From Haliotis asinina (lineage: Eukaryota > Mollusca > Gastropoda > Lepetellida > Haliotidae), in NCBI RefSeq assembly GCF_037392515.1, contig NC_090288.1, positions 15,233,969 to 15,297,968 of the forward strand: a stretch of 64,000 nt of DNA. The letters are read 5' to 3'. The position numbers and the translations under genes were made by a program. The notes beneath the pieces were generated by a model. It saw only the letters and a program-made list of their open reading frames with translations, made no database searches and had not been told where the DNA came from. Of the stretch, positions 47,001 through 56,869 are shown in pieces (position 1 is the stretch's first letter; every line of letters starts with the position of its first letter).

Positions 47001-50000
47001 GACCGTGGTCTGAATCGCTTAAACTTAAATTATATAAAAGTCACCTCCAGCAAACATTGTTTTCTTTACTCAGCCCAGAGCAAAGTATTTATTTGTATTT
47101 CAGGAACAAACACTGTATATAAAAACAAAGTTCTTTTCCAACATAACAACTTTGGGATTACATTTTCTCAGTAAGGTACCCTTTGGGTTTGTTTAGTAGG
47201 CTTGCAATATTAAAGCTATAAATATAGATATAAAGTTCATAATTTCTTTGGGTCTTTTATAAACAGGAAATGGGACATTTGTTTATTAATAATCAAGCCT
47301 TGATAAAAATACATTTATGCACCCAAGTCTGTGAGTCCGATGGTTGGATGATTTGTTTTGAACGTTATAGCACTCACGCTACATGGCGTTATTCTGAAAA
47401 AAAAATCGAGTCTGGACCAGACAATCCGGTGATTAACAGCGTAAGCATTGATCTACTCAAATGAGATACGATGACCTGTGTCCACCAAGTTCACACAATC
47501 CTGTTAGTTAACGATCATGGCTTTCAGAAGACCAAGTCTCACGTGGATCTTCAGAACCTGATGGTTCTCAACCTGATAATAGTAATTTGCTGAGATTACT
47601 CGGTACTTTACTAAAAAATGTAATCCCAGATATAACACGTGTTAAATTTGTCCAGTTTCTGAATGACTTTGTGTATTCATAACCCCGTATAGATATGTAA
47701 TGATGGTGAGATATGTCATTTAGACAGAACACTGTATATTGTCATACCGCTGACTCTCTAAATTTGAAACCCGTGAAGGTCCGCGTTAGAATAGGCCTTC
47801 AGCAACCCATGTTTGCCATATAAGGCGACTATGCATGTTGTAAGAGGCGACTAACGAGATCGATGGTCAGGCTCGCTGACTTGTTTGACACATGCCATCG
47901 GTTCCCAGTTACGCAGATCGATGCTCATGTTGTTGATCACTGGATTGTCTGGTCCAGACTTGGTTATTTACAGACCACCGAAATATAGTTGGGATACTGC
48001 TGAGTGCGGCGTAAAACTAAACTCACTCACTATAAATTTGATGTTAACATTTGACACCATTATATATTTCCCGCTGTTGTTGTTTCCCACAGTTACTCGA
48101 TATGAATAGGCATCCTTTTGTTTGATGATTTGGTACCTATCTGGGTGGCCTGTCTAATCAAATTCAAGACTGGCCCCTAAATAAGGTACACTACAGTGGT
48201 ACCGGGCCGTATATTCCGTTAACGAGGAAGTATGATACTTCATTACATGGATGTCATACAAGCTTACTAAATTTGACCTCTGTAGCCATGTATATCAGGT
48301 CATTCACCTTAAATCAGGAGGATGTTGTTCGAGCCTTGAATTTTTTCTCCTTCATGTTTTCACTGTGCGTAAAGATCGGGATAAGAATTGATCTTCATCA
48401 ACCCATGCTTGTTGTAGCAGGCGATTAACGGGATCGGGTGGTCTGGCGTGTATCACTTGGCTGACACGTCATGGTATCAGAATTGCTTAGGTCGATGCTC
48501 ATGGTGTTGATCACTGAACTGTCTGGCCCAGACTCGATTATTTACAGACTACCGCCATAGAGTTTGAATACTTCTGAATGCGATGTTAAAGAACAAAACC
48601 AACGAGCCAAGCTTCACTGTGGAAGAGTGTTGGACGTGTTTCAGGTCCCTGGCTCAGACCCTGGGGGATGGAGTATTTACCGCTGCCTTCTCTACACTGA
48701 ACATACACACGGACACCAAGATGGAGGTGAGTATCCAGACCAGTCCATATAACCCTATCACACATGTAGGAATCATAAGTTTTGCACTTGTATACATTAC
48801 TCTCAATATTTAGCTCCATTCGGTATTACATTACATTACATTACATTACATTACATTACATTACATTACATTACATTATATACAGTTTATTTGATTGTCT
48901 CAGTCACTCCTGCCAAATACTTACATTGAACGATCGAAGTAGTTAGCAGATTTTAAAAGCAGCCAAAACGTGATTGCAAACAGAGATTAACTACTTTTTA
49001 TTTGTCACTGTATGACAGTTTAAAAACTTGCACGGTAATAAACTAACACAAGTAAACTATGTGATACATATATTACACAACGAGATATTGGGTAGCCCCA
49101 GTGACTGAGGCGTTCACTCGTTACGCGGAAGACCCTTGTTTGGTTGGCCACATGGGTAGGACGTGTGAAGCCCACTTCCAGTGTACCCCGCCGTGATATT
49201 GCGGGAATATTGCCACTAGTACGTGAAACTAGACTCCCATATGACACTAGAAACATAGTGTCAGCTATTTCTAGACTTTCATATGCCACTAGAAACATAG
49301 TGTCAGCTATTTCTAGACTTCCATATGCCACTAGAAACATAGTGTCAGCTATTTCTTTATCTGTGGTCGCATTTCCCTTTACATTATAATTGACAGTCCT
49401 TTTGTTCGTGACTGAATGAAATGACTCTACACAGCATTACCCTGCCATGCGAAAGAAAACTAACTGATCGGTCGACTAGAAAATCCAAAGACATGATAGG
49501 GCGTGTACTGATATTATTGAGACAAAGTGCAGTTTGACAAGAAGTTGAAGAGACCAGCTTGACTACTTCGAGTTACCCATGTTTTGACAAAAACGCGAAA
49601 TGATAATTAAAAAAACTACCAAACTGCTTTGAGAAATCCGTAAATTTGATTCCAAGTTGTTTGTCCGTTCTTCGGGTTATCCTAGCTTCGACACTAAATG
49701 GTGGTTCAAACCGAAATGCTGGGAGCAAGCGTTCGAGGAAACCGACACAACGCAGTTTGACCGAATATGCATTTCGTGACGCAGTGAGGGACAGTTTACG
49801 GAACATTTCTCTTTTTGTGCGAAATTTAATCTATTTTACAATATGGTTAATATAAATCTATCCTAAGTGATATCCTGCTTTTTTTCAGAGAGAACTGGCG
49901 AGTGTTCTTGGTGATAAGTATGAAGAATTTTGGCCAAGATTCGTGGTGCTTCGAGCTCTTGAGATAGAGTTCACTGAACAAAGGGACGATAGAGACGACA

Positions 50001-50026
50001 GGAAACCGTTGAACAAGACTATATAA
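32948..50026 (+). CDS. NEK-like probable pseudokinase, gene B, 519 aa, nine coding exons
   Basis: Exons: 32948-33070, 33985-34263, 39434-39543, 44646-44742, 45233-45340, 45893-46451, 46812-46875, 48645-48726, 49889-50026. All are GT-AG with consistent phases; the sum is 1560 bases. Exons 1-4 and 8 have exactly the lengths of gene A (123, 279, 110, 97, 82), which proves common descent. Kinase domain: GKGKLGNVYK, Lys45 in FALK, Glu63, HRNVKTPN with Asn145 replacing the catalytic Asp, intact DFG at 166-168, GTPYFMSPE, TDIWSFGCTAYE, DRPDAG. It keeps more metal- and ATP-binding residues than gene A, so nucleotide binding or weak activity is possible (compare HRN in ERBB3). KAVLW (319-323) is RVxF-like. 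Residues 426-519 form the C-terminal helical module. Introns 2 and 3 exceed 5 kb because of transposons. Without splicing at 46451 the exon would read on only to a stop at 46495. Confidence 0.85.
33126..33176. repeat. (CA)n microsatellite in intron 1 of gene B
   Basis: About 25 uninterrupted CA units, long enough to be polymorphic. Confidence 0.98.
34730..36345 (+). mobile_element. Complete Tc1-like DNA transposon, about 1.6 kb, in intron 2 of gene B
   Basis: Left end TACATATGGAAATTAATTAA, then GCAACACC. Right end GGTGTTGCTTGATTAATTTC, then CAGGTGTA. The 28-base inverted ends match at about 25 positions. The insertion is flanked by TA and splits a SINE, whose sequence continues cleanly on both sides. 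The transposase gene inside is uninterrupted, so the copy is young and possibly competent. Confidence 0.92.
34998..36023 (+). CDS. Tc1-like transposase, 341 aa, DD34E
   Basis: The start at MARRKLSE gives the usual Tc1 length; an upstream in-frame ATG at 34833 would add 55 unlikely residues. Order: N-terminal helix-turn-helix (RWQIIGMRNAGMSLRQIG, then HHSIISKLLKKY), a GRPRK AT-hook-like motif, a second DNA-binding helix (ISNRTVRNRLKAAGY), then the catalytic domain with Asp in VHFSDESRF, Asp in FMDDNARPH and Glu in DLNPIEHLWD. Thirty-four residues separate the second Asp from the Glu, giving DD34E. The reading frame is intact to GGHTRY. It catalyses cut-and-paste transposition of its own element (family knowledge). 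It has no functional link to gene B, whose intron it occupies. Confidence 0.95.
   Translation: MARRKLSEATRWQIIGMRNAGMSLRQIGTQIGRHHSIISKLLKKYRATNEVKDLPRPGRPRKTTVREDRALLRLVRRRSFDSSSRLRQEWLPGRPISNRTVRNRLKAAGYRARRPIKRPRLSPAHKAARLAWCNDRLHWNIASWRKVHFSDESRFLLHMVDGRTRVWRQRNTAMAPRNIQETVAFGGGSVMVWGCISMNCKLDIITIRGNLNGVRYQQEVLDKAVVPHFENHPLATRPIFMDDNARPHRAHAVNDFLRQNAIDRISWPAMSPDLNPIEHLWDFIGRRVRQRDPPVHNLNELTAALHEEWNRIPQNQIRRLIQGMRRRLESVVRAQGGHTRY
36400..37198. other. Intron 2 of gene B, no feature recognised
   Basis: AT-rich intronic sequence with no exon similarity to gene A and no element boundary seen. Confidence 0.5.
37199..37312. repeat. Short tandem repeat, about three 53-bp units
   Basis: Units contain GTGAATA, CCTTTATATTGTTTTGTTCC and CCTACA. 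They are diverged, in intron 2 of gene B. Confidence 0.7.
38018..38072. repeat. (CA)n microsatellite, interrupted once
   Basis: CA units are interrupted by CATAGACA near 38044. The frames across it on both strands are artefacts. Confidence 0.95.
38270..38893 (-). mobile_element. Decayed Tc1-like transposase relic in intron 2 of gene B
   Basis: On the minus strand the sequence opens with MPRSPPEQRERAIGM, a typical start of one Tc1/IS630-type transposase group. It then shows RHVTVTSS, SVSRHSVTS and NFGDESKFHLF (first catalytic Asp region), and ends without the second Asp and Glu in order. Several stops and frame changes separate these blocks, so it is an old dead copy. It is distinct from the intact Tc1 at 34730-36345 and lies on the opposite strand. 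Confidence 0.65.
39990..40200 (-). mobile_element. Tc1-like transposase scrap inside the left arm
   Basis: A minus-strand frame reads TARAPGLQRMSGQTVRNRLK and then LRTRKPDVR, matching the second DNA-binding helix of Tc1-type transposases (SGQTVRNRL). About 50 residues are recognisable and the catalytic part is missing. It has no partner in the right arm, so it arrived after the arms formed or was lost on the right. Confidence 0.6.
41050..41335. repeat. Three GCGAC hairpin units separated by AT-rich spacers
   Basis: Each unit opens with CTAAAACGCGAC or TAATAAAACGCGAC, runs through GCGACAATGCGACA to an ACATTTT-type centre, and closes with the complement ending GTCGCGTTTTG or GTCGCGTTTTAG. Units lie near 41050-41118, 41157-41214 and 41253-41331. 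The spacers share TATTGAC/TTGACCA and GTATG, so hairpin plus spacer is itself a repeat of about 105 bases. Confidence 0.85.
43650..44165. repeat. GCGAC-rich right arm with a direct duplication of about 185 bp
   Basis: The block starting GTGTCGCACTTTGGAGGAAC occurs at about 43794 and again at 43980. Each copy continues through GAGAAAATGTTATTCGAAAC, a GCGAC run, TTTTGCCTCATTTTGC and GAGAGGGCGACAACGC to CTTCTCGGATTCCATA. The terminal inverted repeat of the element is therefore present twice at this end. Confidence 0.85.
44878..45036 (+). repeat. SINE family 1 fragment in intron 4 of gene B
   Basis: Visible blocks are GAAGATCTGGATTAAAATCG, CATGCTTGTCGTAAGAGGCG and CGATGCTCATGATGTTAATC. The 3' tail is missing. 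Confidence 0.75.
45345..45890. other. Intron 5 of gene B, no feature recognised
   Basis: AT-rich intron. I see no SINE, TIR or extra exon. Confidence 0.5.
47399..47565 (-). repeat. SINE family 1 fragment in intron 7 of gene B
   Basis: Antisense blocks GAGTCTGGACCAGACAATCC, GTGATTAACAGCGTAAGCAT and CACGTGGATCTTCAG are visible; the tail end is missing. Confidence 0.75.
47769..48030 (+). repeat. SINE family 1 copy, near full length, in intron 7 of gene B
   Basis: From ACCCGTGAAGGTCCGCG to GTGCGGCGTAAAACTAAACT and two ACTC units, matching the copy at 7167-7437 throughout. Confidence 0.9.
48366..48598 (+). repeat. SINE family 1 copy adjoining exon 8 of gene B
   Basis: Blocks GATCGGGATAAGAATTGATC, GGTCGATGCTCATGGTG and TTTACAGACTACCGCCATAG are present; the copy ends near GCGATGTTAAAG. 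It lies about 46 bases upstream of exon 8, inside the likely branch-point region. Confidence 0.8.
48825..48882. repeat. (ATTAC)n microsatellite in intron 8 of gene B
   Basis: About eleven ATTAC units in a row. Confidence 0.97.
49085..49235 (+). repeat. SINE family 2 copy in intron 8 of gene B
   Basis: TTGGGTAGCCCCAGTGACTG head, GTGTGAAGCCC body and CCGTGATATTGCGGGAATAT tail are visible. The B box is decayed. Confidence 0.75.
49232..49358. repeat. 42-bp tandem repeat, three copies
   Basis: Units read CATATGCCACTAGAAACATA, then GTGTCAGCTATTTCTAGACT. The array starts at the 3' end of the adjoining SINE copy and seems to have expanded from its last bases. Confidence 0.9.
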
Positions 50027-50765
50027 GGCCACACCAGATTGTGTGGACGTGTTCCCGAACTGACTACTGAACTGAATATTGTTTATTATGTCTGAGCAAC
50101 GGACTATTTACTCTTACTTCGAGACAACTAAGCAGTTTCCGTATAACAATGTCCCGATGCAACTAGTTTAGAAAACTGTATCTTGATGTTAATTCTTTAA
50201 CAATATATTCTTGTAGATGTTTAGAGAAAACATAATCTACGTATAGATGACCGAATGACTGTCAAGAGTTGCGTTCCTTGAGCATGCCGGGAACCCGTGA
50301 TCGTGTGAAGTCGTTCCTTGGTTTGACCTTGGCTCTATACCTCGTCCAGGTCGATTGTGTCGCTAAGGCGAGTTTTCCAACCACGTCGTGACAGTGTTGA
50401 TACGACAGTGTTCGATGTGTCGTTAAGTGAAGATCTCTTAATGTAACTATAATGAACAGCCAAAGAAACGCAACTCTGTGGGGGTTTTTTTTGGTTTTTT
50501 TTTTTAGGGGTGAGGTTTTTAAATAACCAAACATGAACGCTTACTTTACTGAGGTTTTGTTTTTTCGAAACTTGCGCTTCTTTGGTTGCTCAGTATAATA
50601 TTCACGTATGTTTAGAGTATTCTTATGCAATAACACTGAAATTAGATTTCAATATACCAGTTTGTAAGAGATTATCAGCATAGAACAGTGTACTGTTATC
50701 CAAACGACGATGGTCTGGTTACTGAAATTCGTGGAATCCCAACTTTCAAATTCAAAAGCGAATTT
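50027..50765. other. Region 3' of gene B, probable 3' UTR then intergenic
   Basis: The 3' UTR begins after the stop at 50026. No canonical AATAAA is close, so its end is not placed. Confidence 0.4.
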
Positions 50766-50932
50766 GTTTGTGAAAACCAGGGTTAAAAGTGGTCTTCTGC
50801 ATGCTTGTCATTGGTTCCCAATTGCGTAGATCGACATTAATGCTGTCGATCACTTGACTGTCTGGTACCGACTCGATTATTTCATACATCCGCTATATAG
50901 CTGTGATATTGCAGAGCATGGCATTATTTGAC
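50766..50932 (+). repeat. SINE family 1 fragment
   Basis: Blocks CATTGGTTCCCAATTGCGTA, GTCTGGTACCGACTCGATTA and CGCTATATAGCTGTGATATT are present. The 5' third is mostly deleted. Confidence 0.75.
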
Positions 50933-51332
50933 AAACCAGTCAACCAATGGACCCAAAGACGCGGGTGACAAAGGAATTTATGTCCAGACTTGTTTATTTA
51001 TACACCTCTGTCTCACAGCCGGTATATTGCTGTTTACTACGTACAAAAGACCCAAAGCAATAAACAGAGAGACATGAACTGCTACAGGAAATTAGGACGA
51101 AAATGTTCAGAGAAACTACGTAGATGCTCTGTAGTCGACATTTCCGTCTCTGGACCACATTATTTTCCCATCCGAAATACAGTGGCACTCTTCGGGACTG
51201 AAGAAGTTATCTGGTTTAGAGAATGTGCCGGTGTTGACAACTTGTCGGATTGGACAGATGACGGTTTTGACAGCTCCACTGTACTAAAAGTCTTAAATGT
51301 TTTGAGTCACACGAAATTTCATTCCGTTTCAG

Positions 51333-51472
51333 CGGGCGTAGGGGTTCGCTTGTCGCACCGAAGACTCTGGATCGATTCCCCGAATATGTACAGTGTGTGA
51401 AACCTATTTCTGGTGTCCGTGATATTGATGGAATATTGCTACATGTGGCGTAAAATCATACTCACTCATGTT
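51333..51472 (+). repeat. SINE family 2 copy
   Basis: GCGGGCGTAGGGGTTCGCTTG, a B-box-like GGATCGATTCCCCG, GTGTGTGAAACC and a tail GTGGCGTAAAATCATACTCA are visible. Part of the A box is missing. Confidence 0.75.
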
Positions 51473-52856
51473 CACAAATGTTCTGTCTCAGTTGGGCTGT
51501 ATTCCAATTTTAATTTATTTCAACTGTTTCAGTGTGTATGGTGTCAAGCAATGTTGCTTAGTGACTGATTTTTGCTTCTGCATACAGTGTACCATTTAAT
51601 GTTGTAACTGAAGTATGCATTATTATATAAACTGCCAGGTAAAGGAAAGTAAACCTAGTGTTTGACTGCGACTAAAACAAATAAGAACCGTATATTCAAC
51701 CTCGACGATGGTCCAAATTTAACACAGTAATTTTTCACGCTTTTGGTTTTATTTTCAGCCGAGTAACAGTTTAGATAAAGTTTGTGTATTATTTGTCAGA
51801 ACCACTTTACATGTGTGAACTTTCTTTTTCTTTGACATGTTACATGGAATTAAGTACTGCATTGTGTTTTTACATCAACAACGTAAAACGTCTTAGTTCC
51901 AGAATTACTTCTATTAGGCCTCAGTGCTATATCATATTTGAAGAAGATTGTAAAGATCAGTAAATACATCCATAACGAACAGAACATTTGTCTTTTCTGT
52001 CGACATAATAGCATTCATGTCATCTCGTGATGTACAAAGTATGGTAGCTAGAACTTTCCATTAACGTATAAAACATCGATCACTATACCTACTTTACTTT
52101 TTTGTGTTGTTGATATCGTTTCCAGATGCATTATTGCTCATGGCCATGCAATACAGTAGATTTCCAGCATAAAGAAATCAACTGGTTTAAGATTTAAGTC
52201 TTGCTCTGTATGTCTCCATCTGCCTCAAGCAAGGACCATCTCCATTTGGTTTAATGTTAATATCTTGCTCACTAAGTAACCAACTACCTTAAGAAAGAGG
52301 CTACTCCGTTTGGTTTAAGATTACGCCATGTTCGTCCGTATATTTAACGGCATTCACGTGCAAGGCAATATGAACATTAAATGATAGTTGTATGCAATAC
52401 TTGTCCTGGTTGGCTTAATGTTCGCATTTGGCTAAAGTCCAGGTCACCACACTATTGTGCAAACACATGCTTTGTGTTGAAGTAGGGTTTTACATGCTTG
52501 GAGCCGTAGATATGTTTTAGGTACAAGTGAATATAAAATTACATCTTATCATAGTTGGTTCTGGAGGTGTAAACAATCCGAGGGACAAGTAAATACCATC
52601 ACACCCTATCGGATACCCACATACTTACCCAAACAAGCTCATGCTCTGAACTGATGGTTTTACTTTAAATATGTCTAAATAACTAGATCACCTATATGGG
52701 AAAGAATGCGGATTTATTTGGATATAAATAGCTTCCGAAATACTGTACCTGTATGTAATGTAACTGTAACATTTAAAGCTTAAGATATGTAAAAATGACA
52801 AAAGTATGCAAATTAGAAAGACGGAAACTGGAATTTTCGACACACCAACACATGCA
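51473..52856. other. Intergenic, no gene recognised
   Basis: Loose repeats of TGGTTTAAGATTA/TTGCTC (near 52187-52325) are the only pattern noticed. No exon is supported. Confidence 0.4.
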
Positions 52857-53092
52857 CTCGTGAAGTTCCGGGTTAGAACTGATCTTAGTAACCCATGCAT
52901 GTCGTGAGTGGCCGCTAACGGGATCGGAGGGTCAGGCTCGCTGACACACGTCATCGCATCCCAGTTGAGTAGATCGATGCTCATGCATTTGATCACCGGA
53001 TTGTTTGTTCCAGACACGATTATTTACAGACCACCGCCATATAGCTGAAATGTTGCTGAATGCGATGTAAATCTAATCTCACTCACTCACCA
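52857..53092 (+). repeat. SINE family 1 copy
   Basis: From CTCGTGAAGTTCCGGG to GCGATGTAAATCTAATCTCA and ACTC units. Confidence 0.85.
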
Positions 53093-53559
53093 ACACATAC
53101 ACTCAATCGGCGACTTATCCTGTTTTGTCACTGTCAGTGATGAGCGTTAGGCCAAGCAATCGAGGATGCGTTGTGACAAAACACAGGACACAGGAATGTG
53201 TTAAGTGGATCACGACGCCAATTGACAACATACTTCCTGGTTCAAAAGTGGGTTGGATACGTGTCAGTATGGATCACGTGACTCGCGATCGGCTCGGCTG
53301 CCTCTTCAATACCATTCAATCATTAAACAAACACAATACGAGGCCCTTACACAACAGTATGCAAGGACAGTGGCTTGACACGTACCGTAATACCTGACAT
53401 GAACGAAAACATGGACATTCTATATCTTATTTCTTGCATATACTTTAAAAAGTAGCGGTTACATGTTGAAGTTCATGTCCTAAAGAGGAACTTCGCAAGT
53501 GTGTAGTTTCATTATTATACTGAATCCCATCTTTGACAGATAAAAACAGCATCTTAGAG

Positions 53560-53692
53560 TGAATGAATTTAAACCACTTTCAGCAATATTCCAGTTTCAT
53601 GAAGGCGCTGAACCATAGACATGGGCGTCATACACGGCAAGAGAATCGAACCCGGACCTTTAGTGTGACGAACGTTTTTAACGCTCACTTTA
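53560..53692 (-). repeat. SINE family 2 copy
   Basis: Antisense blocks CAGCAATATTCCAGTTTCAT, GAATCGAACCCGG (B-box complement) and GTGTGACGAACG are visible. Confidence 0.75.
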
Positions 53693-53945
53693 CACATGCG
53701 GAAAAAAATCATATAGTATTGCCAACATTGGTCGCATTGAGTTTGTATTCCAGTTATGTTCCATAGCATTTATTTGGCTGAAGAAGAAATAAGTCGCGCT
53801 GGTTATTGTACTCTATGTCTCTAGTCTCCCAGACCAAAGAAAATAACTTAAATAGAAGCCCTGCTCAAATCTAGAACAAAATGGCAAGTGAAGATTGCCT
53901 CGCGATCAGTTTCAAACATTAACGATTGTTCTTAAACTCCATTTA

Positions 53946-54178
53946 TCCGGGGAAGAATTGATATTCAGCAACCCATGTTTGTCGTAAGGGAGCGATTAAT
54001 GGGATCTGGTGTTCTGGCTCGCTGACGTGGTTGACATATGTCGTCGTCTCCCAGTTGCGTAGATAGATGCTCATGCTGTTGATCACCGGATTGTCTTATT
54101 CAGATTCGATTCTTTACAGACCGCTGTCATAGAGGTGGAAAGCTGCTGGGTGCGGCGGAAAACTAAACTCACTCACTC
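53946..54178 (+). repeat. SINE family 1 copy
   Basis: From TATCCGGGGAAGAATTGAT to GTGCGGCGGAAAACTAAACT and ACTC units; the first 20 bases of the family are missing. Confidence 0.85.
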
Positions 54179-54179
54179 A

Positions 54180-55548
54180 TTTTATGTATGATACATGTAT
54201 GCGATGGTGATTATGTGAAAAGCAATGTTTACGTCACACAAAATCCCCATGATCTGCAATTACTCTTGAATACTGATGGTTTGGAAGTAGTTAATGCTTT
54301 TGGAAGCCGTGTGAAAACATACCAAACAAATCTTTACTTTCGTCAGTTTTAGATCAAAACTGAATGCAATACAATCAGTTGCAATTGCCAAGACATCAGA
54401 TGGCAGACAAAATGATGGCACTGAAAGACTGTTGAGTGTTTTTTGGATGTACTGAATATCTTATCTAAAACTAGTTACTGGATGTTGTTCATAGTTGTCG
54501 TGACAGTATATAGTTATGGTTCCACGAAAGTGTGTCGGGTGTGTCTGGAATTTGTCGAGCCATGAAATCATATCACCTTTTCGACTGTTCGATGTCGGGG
54601 CTTTATTGTCGGGGTCCTTCATGCTATGGCATTGTCCATTACGATAAAAGACATCTCTGATAGAGCTGGTACCATCTTGTTTTTTTAACCCAACAGAGGA
54701 AAACCGCACCATTCATCTCGGAATGGTAGGCTCTGATATCTGTGGACTTTGCCCTGAATACCAAGTCGCAGACTGGGAAAAAGCCTTTGCTGGAGCAACA
54801 AGCATGGAGAATGACTAGCCTCTCTCCTTTCCTTAGAGGCAGCGTTCCACATGACCCCTTATCATCCCCATCGGGTACCCACTGACTGCCGAAATTTTGT
54901 TATAACGATGCCCGGAAGAGTCGCCATAGTTTGTACTTTGATACACTGGGGTTGATTCAAATGCTTTTTTAAAAATGTATTTTTTTTTCAGGATAGAGCT
55001 TGTTGATAGACTGCCTTACAAAGTTCTTATGAAAGTTGTCCAAATGTTTTAATTTGTGTGATTATGACACGACCCCTACCTACTTCGCATCACCCTCACA
55101 ATGTTTGTGTTCCAGAACATTTGTCAGTACCCTTGCTGATAATCCTAAAGCGCTTCATGCCCGCTTACGGCATTTGATTATGGCATAAAACGGTTTGCCC
55201 TTTCGGCCTCAGCACGGGAAAAAATCGTACACTTTAATCATCAACTGTTTCACGTCAGCATTCACCTTAATTTTTCATCAGGCATGTATATCCCGTGCAC
55301 GACGAGATATATATTGGCTGTTCCGTTTCTGCGGTTTCACCCCGCCGCGACATACGAACAACATTTGCGTTTTCAAAGACGATAGTTTCTTAAACAACTT
55401 TTTGAGTGGAGTCCGGAAAATGTTCAAATATAAGAAAGCTGTTGGTTATTAGTAAATGATAAACATGTGTACTATCGATCTATATTTATGTACCAATTTT
55501 GTACAATGATAAAACTGGCAATTCTTACTCAAATGGACTGTACGTCTA
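54180..55548. other. Intergenic, no gene recognised
   Basis: A minus-strand 83-codon frame (54461-54712) and a plus frame (55195-55452) have no recognisable domain. No SINE is present, which is unusual for this window. Confidence 0.4.
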
Positions 55549-55549
55549 C

Positions 55550-56868
55550 AGTTTGGCATGAAATGCATGTGGACCCTTCATCCAATGATCCAGTCGATCT
55601 CAAACTTTGCAAATGGATGTTTTGTCAGACAACCTTATCACATTGTAAATCACCGATTTCATGCATTTGTATGAATTAATCTGTCTATGTAACTGTCAAC
55701 AAATATAAACAGCAGAACGCAGACTGCTTGCAGAGGGACCGAGCCAGTGACCTGTAACAGCTGCAGTGTTGGGTCAGAAAGGTAAATGCACGTGCAGTTC
55801 ATGATAGTTAGCTGCTCACTGCTCAGTGATAGACCGTTTGGATCATACACATTGACTGCTTCTAGCTGCCATCATGAAAGCTTATTCATAGGATACTACA
55901 CGTTTAATTAGAAAGGTGTCGGATTGCATGAAATGTACAACTTTTGCTCTTGCCATGAAAAAGAACATCGTGTTAAAATTGTGAGAAATAAACCAACAAC
56001 CAATAAACAAAATCTTGTACAAAGAGCTCGTAGGTATCCAAAGTTAGATTCTTTTGACATCAGGATCATCAGAGCTGTCATTCACCTGGGTCAATGCAAA
56101 CCACACTGCTGCCAGACAGTGGCTACCCACTGATCCCAGTGATGGTAGGAAAATACCAACAGGCAAAGGCAAGTCTAAGTAAACTTAGTCTCAGCGTATT
56201 TCGTTACACTCCACCACTGAGACTCGGTAGTGGAGTGTAACGAAAAGTACTGAGGATAAGTTTACTTAGACTTAGGCAAAGGTGAACGCTTAATCGTTCT
56301 TCATGCTGGTTCCCACCGTAGGACAATGCTCCATATCACAGTGTTCGAGATCCAAACAATATGTGCCCAACTGCCAAAACAAAGAACTCAGATATGCAGC
56401 AGTGGCTAACAAATAACAATATACAGTTTTCAATGAAGGCCACTAAACCACAGTTGTACTCTTCGATGTAAACTAACAAACCTCCACCCACATTTATCAT
56501 TGACAACATGCCAACACGGCCATAAGGTCTTGAGATTACCACCGTACCACTGAAATCTCAGCCCAGTCGAACTTATCTGGGAGACCTCATAAGTACAGTT
56601 GCCCGGAAAAAAAATCGCTGTTACAGGTCATTGGCTCCCCCCCTCTGCAAGTAGTCTGCGTTCTCCTGGTTTTATTTGGGTTTTTTTGTGAACAGTTACA
56701 TAGACAGATTCATATATGCATAAAATCGCTGATTTACAATGTGATTAGGTTGTTTGACAAAACATCCATTTGCAAAGTTTGAGATCGACTGGATCAATGA
56801 ATGAAGAGTTATTTACAAGAGAGAAAAAAAAACCCCGGGTCCACATGCATTTCATGCCAAACTTTACA
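55550..56868 (+). mobile_element. Decayed DDE transposon (IS630/Tc1-mariner superfamily, DDE_3-like) with long inverted ends
   Basis: The left end (55550-55762) starts AGTTTGGCATGAAATGCATG. The right end (56616-56868) is its complement, ending CATGCATTTCATGCCAAACT. Arms are about 215 bases with a few indels. Between them a plus-strand frame reads ARRYPKLDSFDIRIIR, then GRKIPTGKGERLIVLHAG across the site of a MITE insertion, and VLRLPPYH near the end. The GKG-RLIVLHAGS and RLPPYHPELNP-type patterns are those of invertebrate DDE_3 transposases as I remember them. Much of the catalytic domain is deleted and stops are present, so the copy is dead. Confidence 0.65.
56161..56282. mobile_element. 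104-bp MITE with a 9-bp target-site duplication, inside the DDE transposase relic
   Basis: The MITE (56170-56273) is flanked on both sides by AGGCAAAGG. Its ends are CAAGTCTAAGTAAACTTA and TAAGTTTACTTAGACTT, and the interior contains a second inverted pair, TTTCGTTACACTCCAC/GTGGAGTGTAACGAAA. A 9-bp duplication suggests mobilisation by a Mutator-like transposase (8 bp would suggest hAT). Without it and one repeat copy, the host transposase frame reads straight through. Confidence 0.9.
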
Positions 56869-56869
56869 T

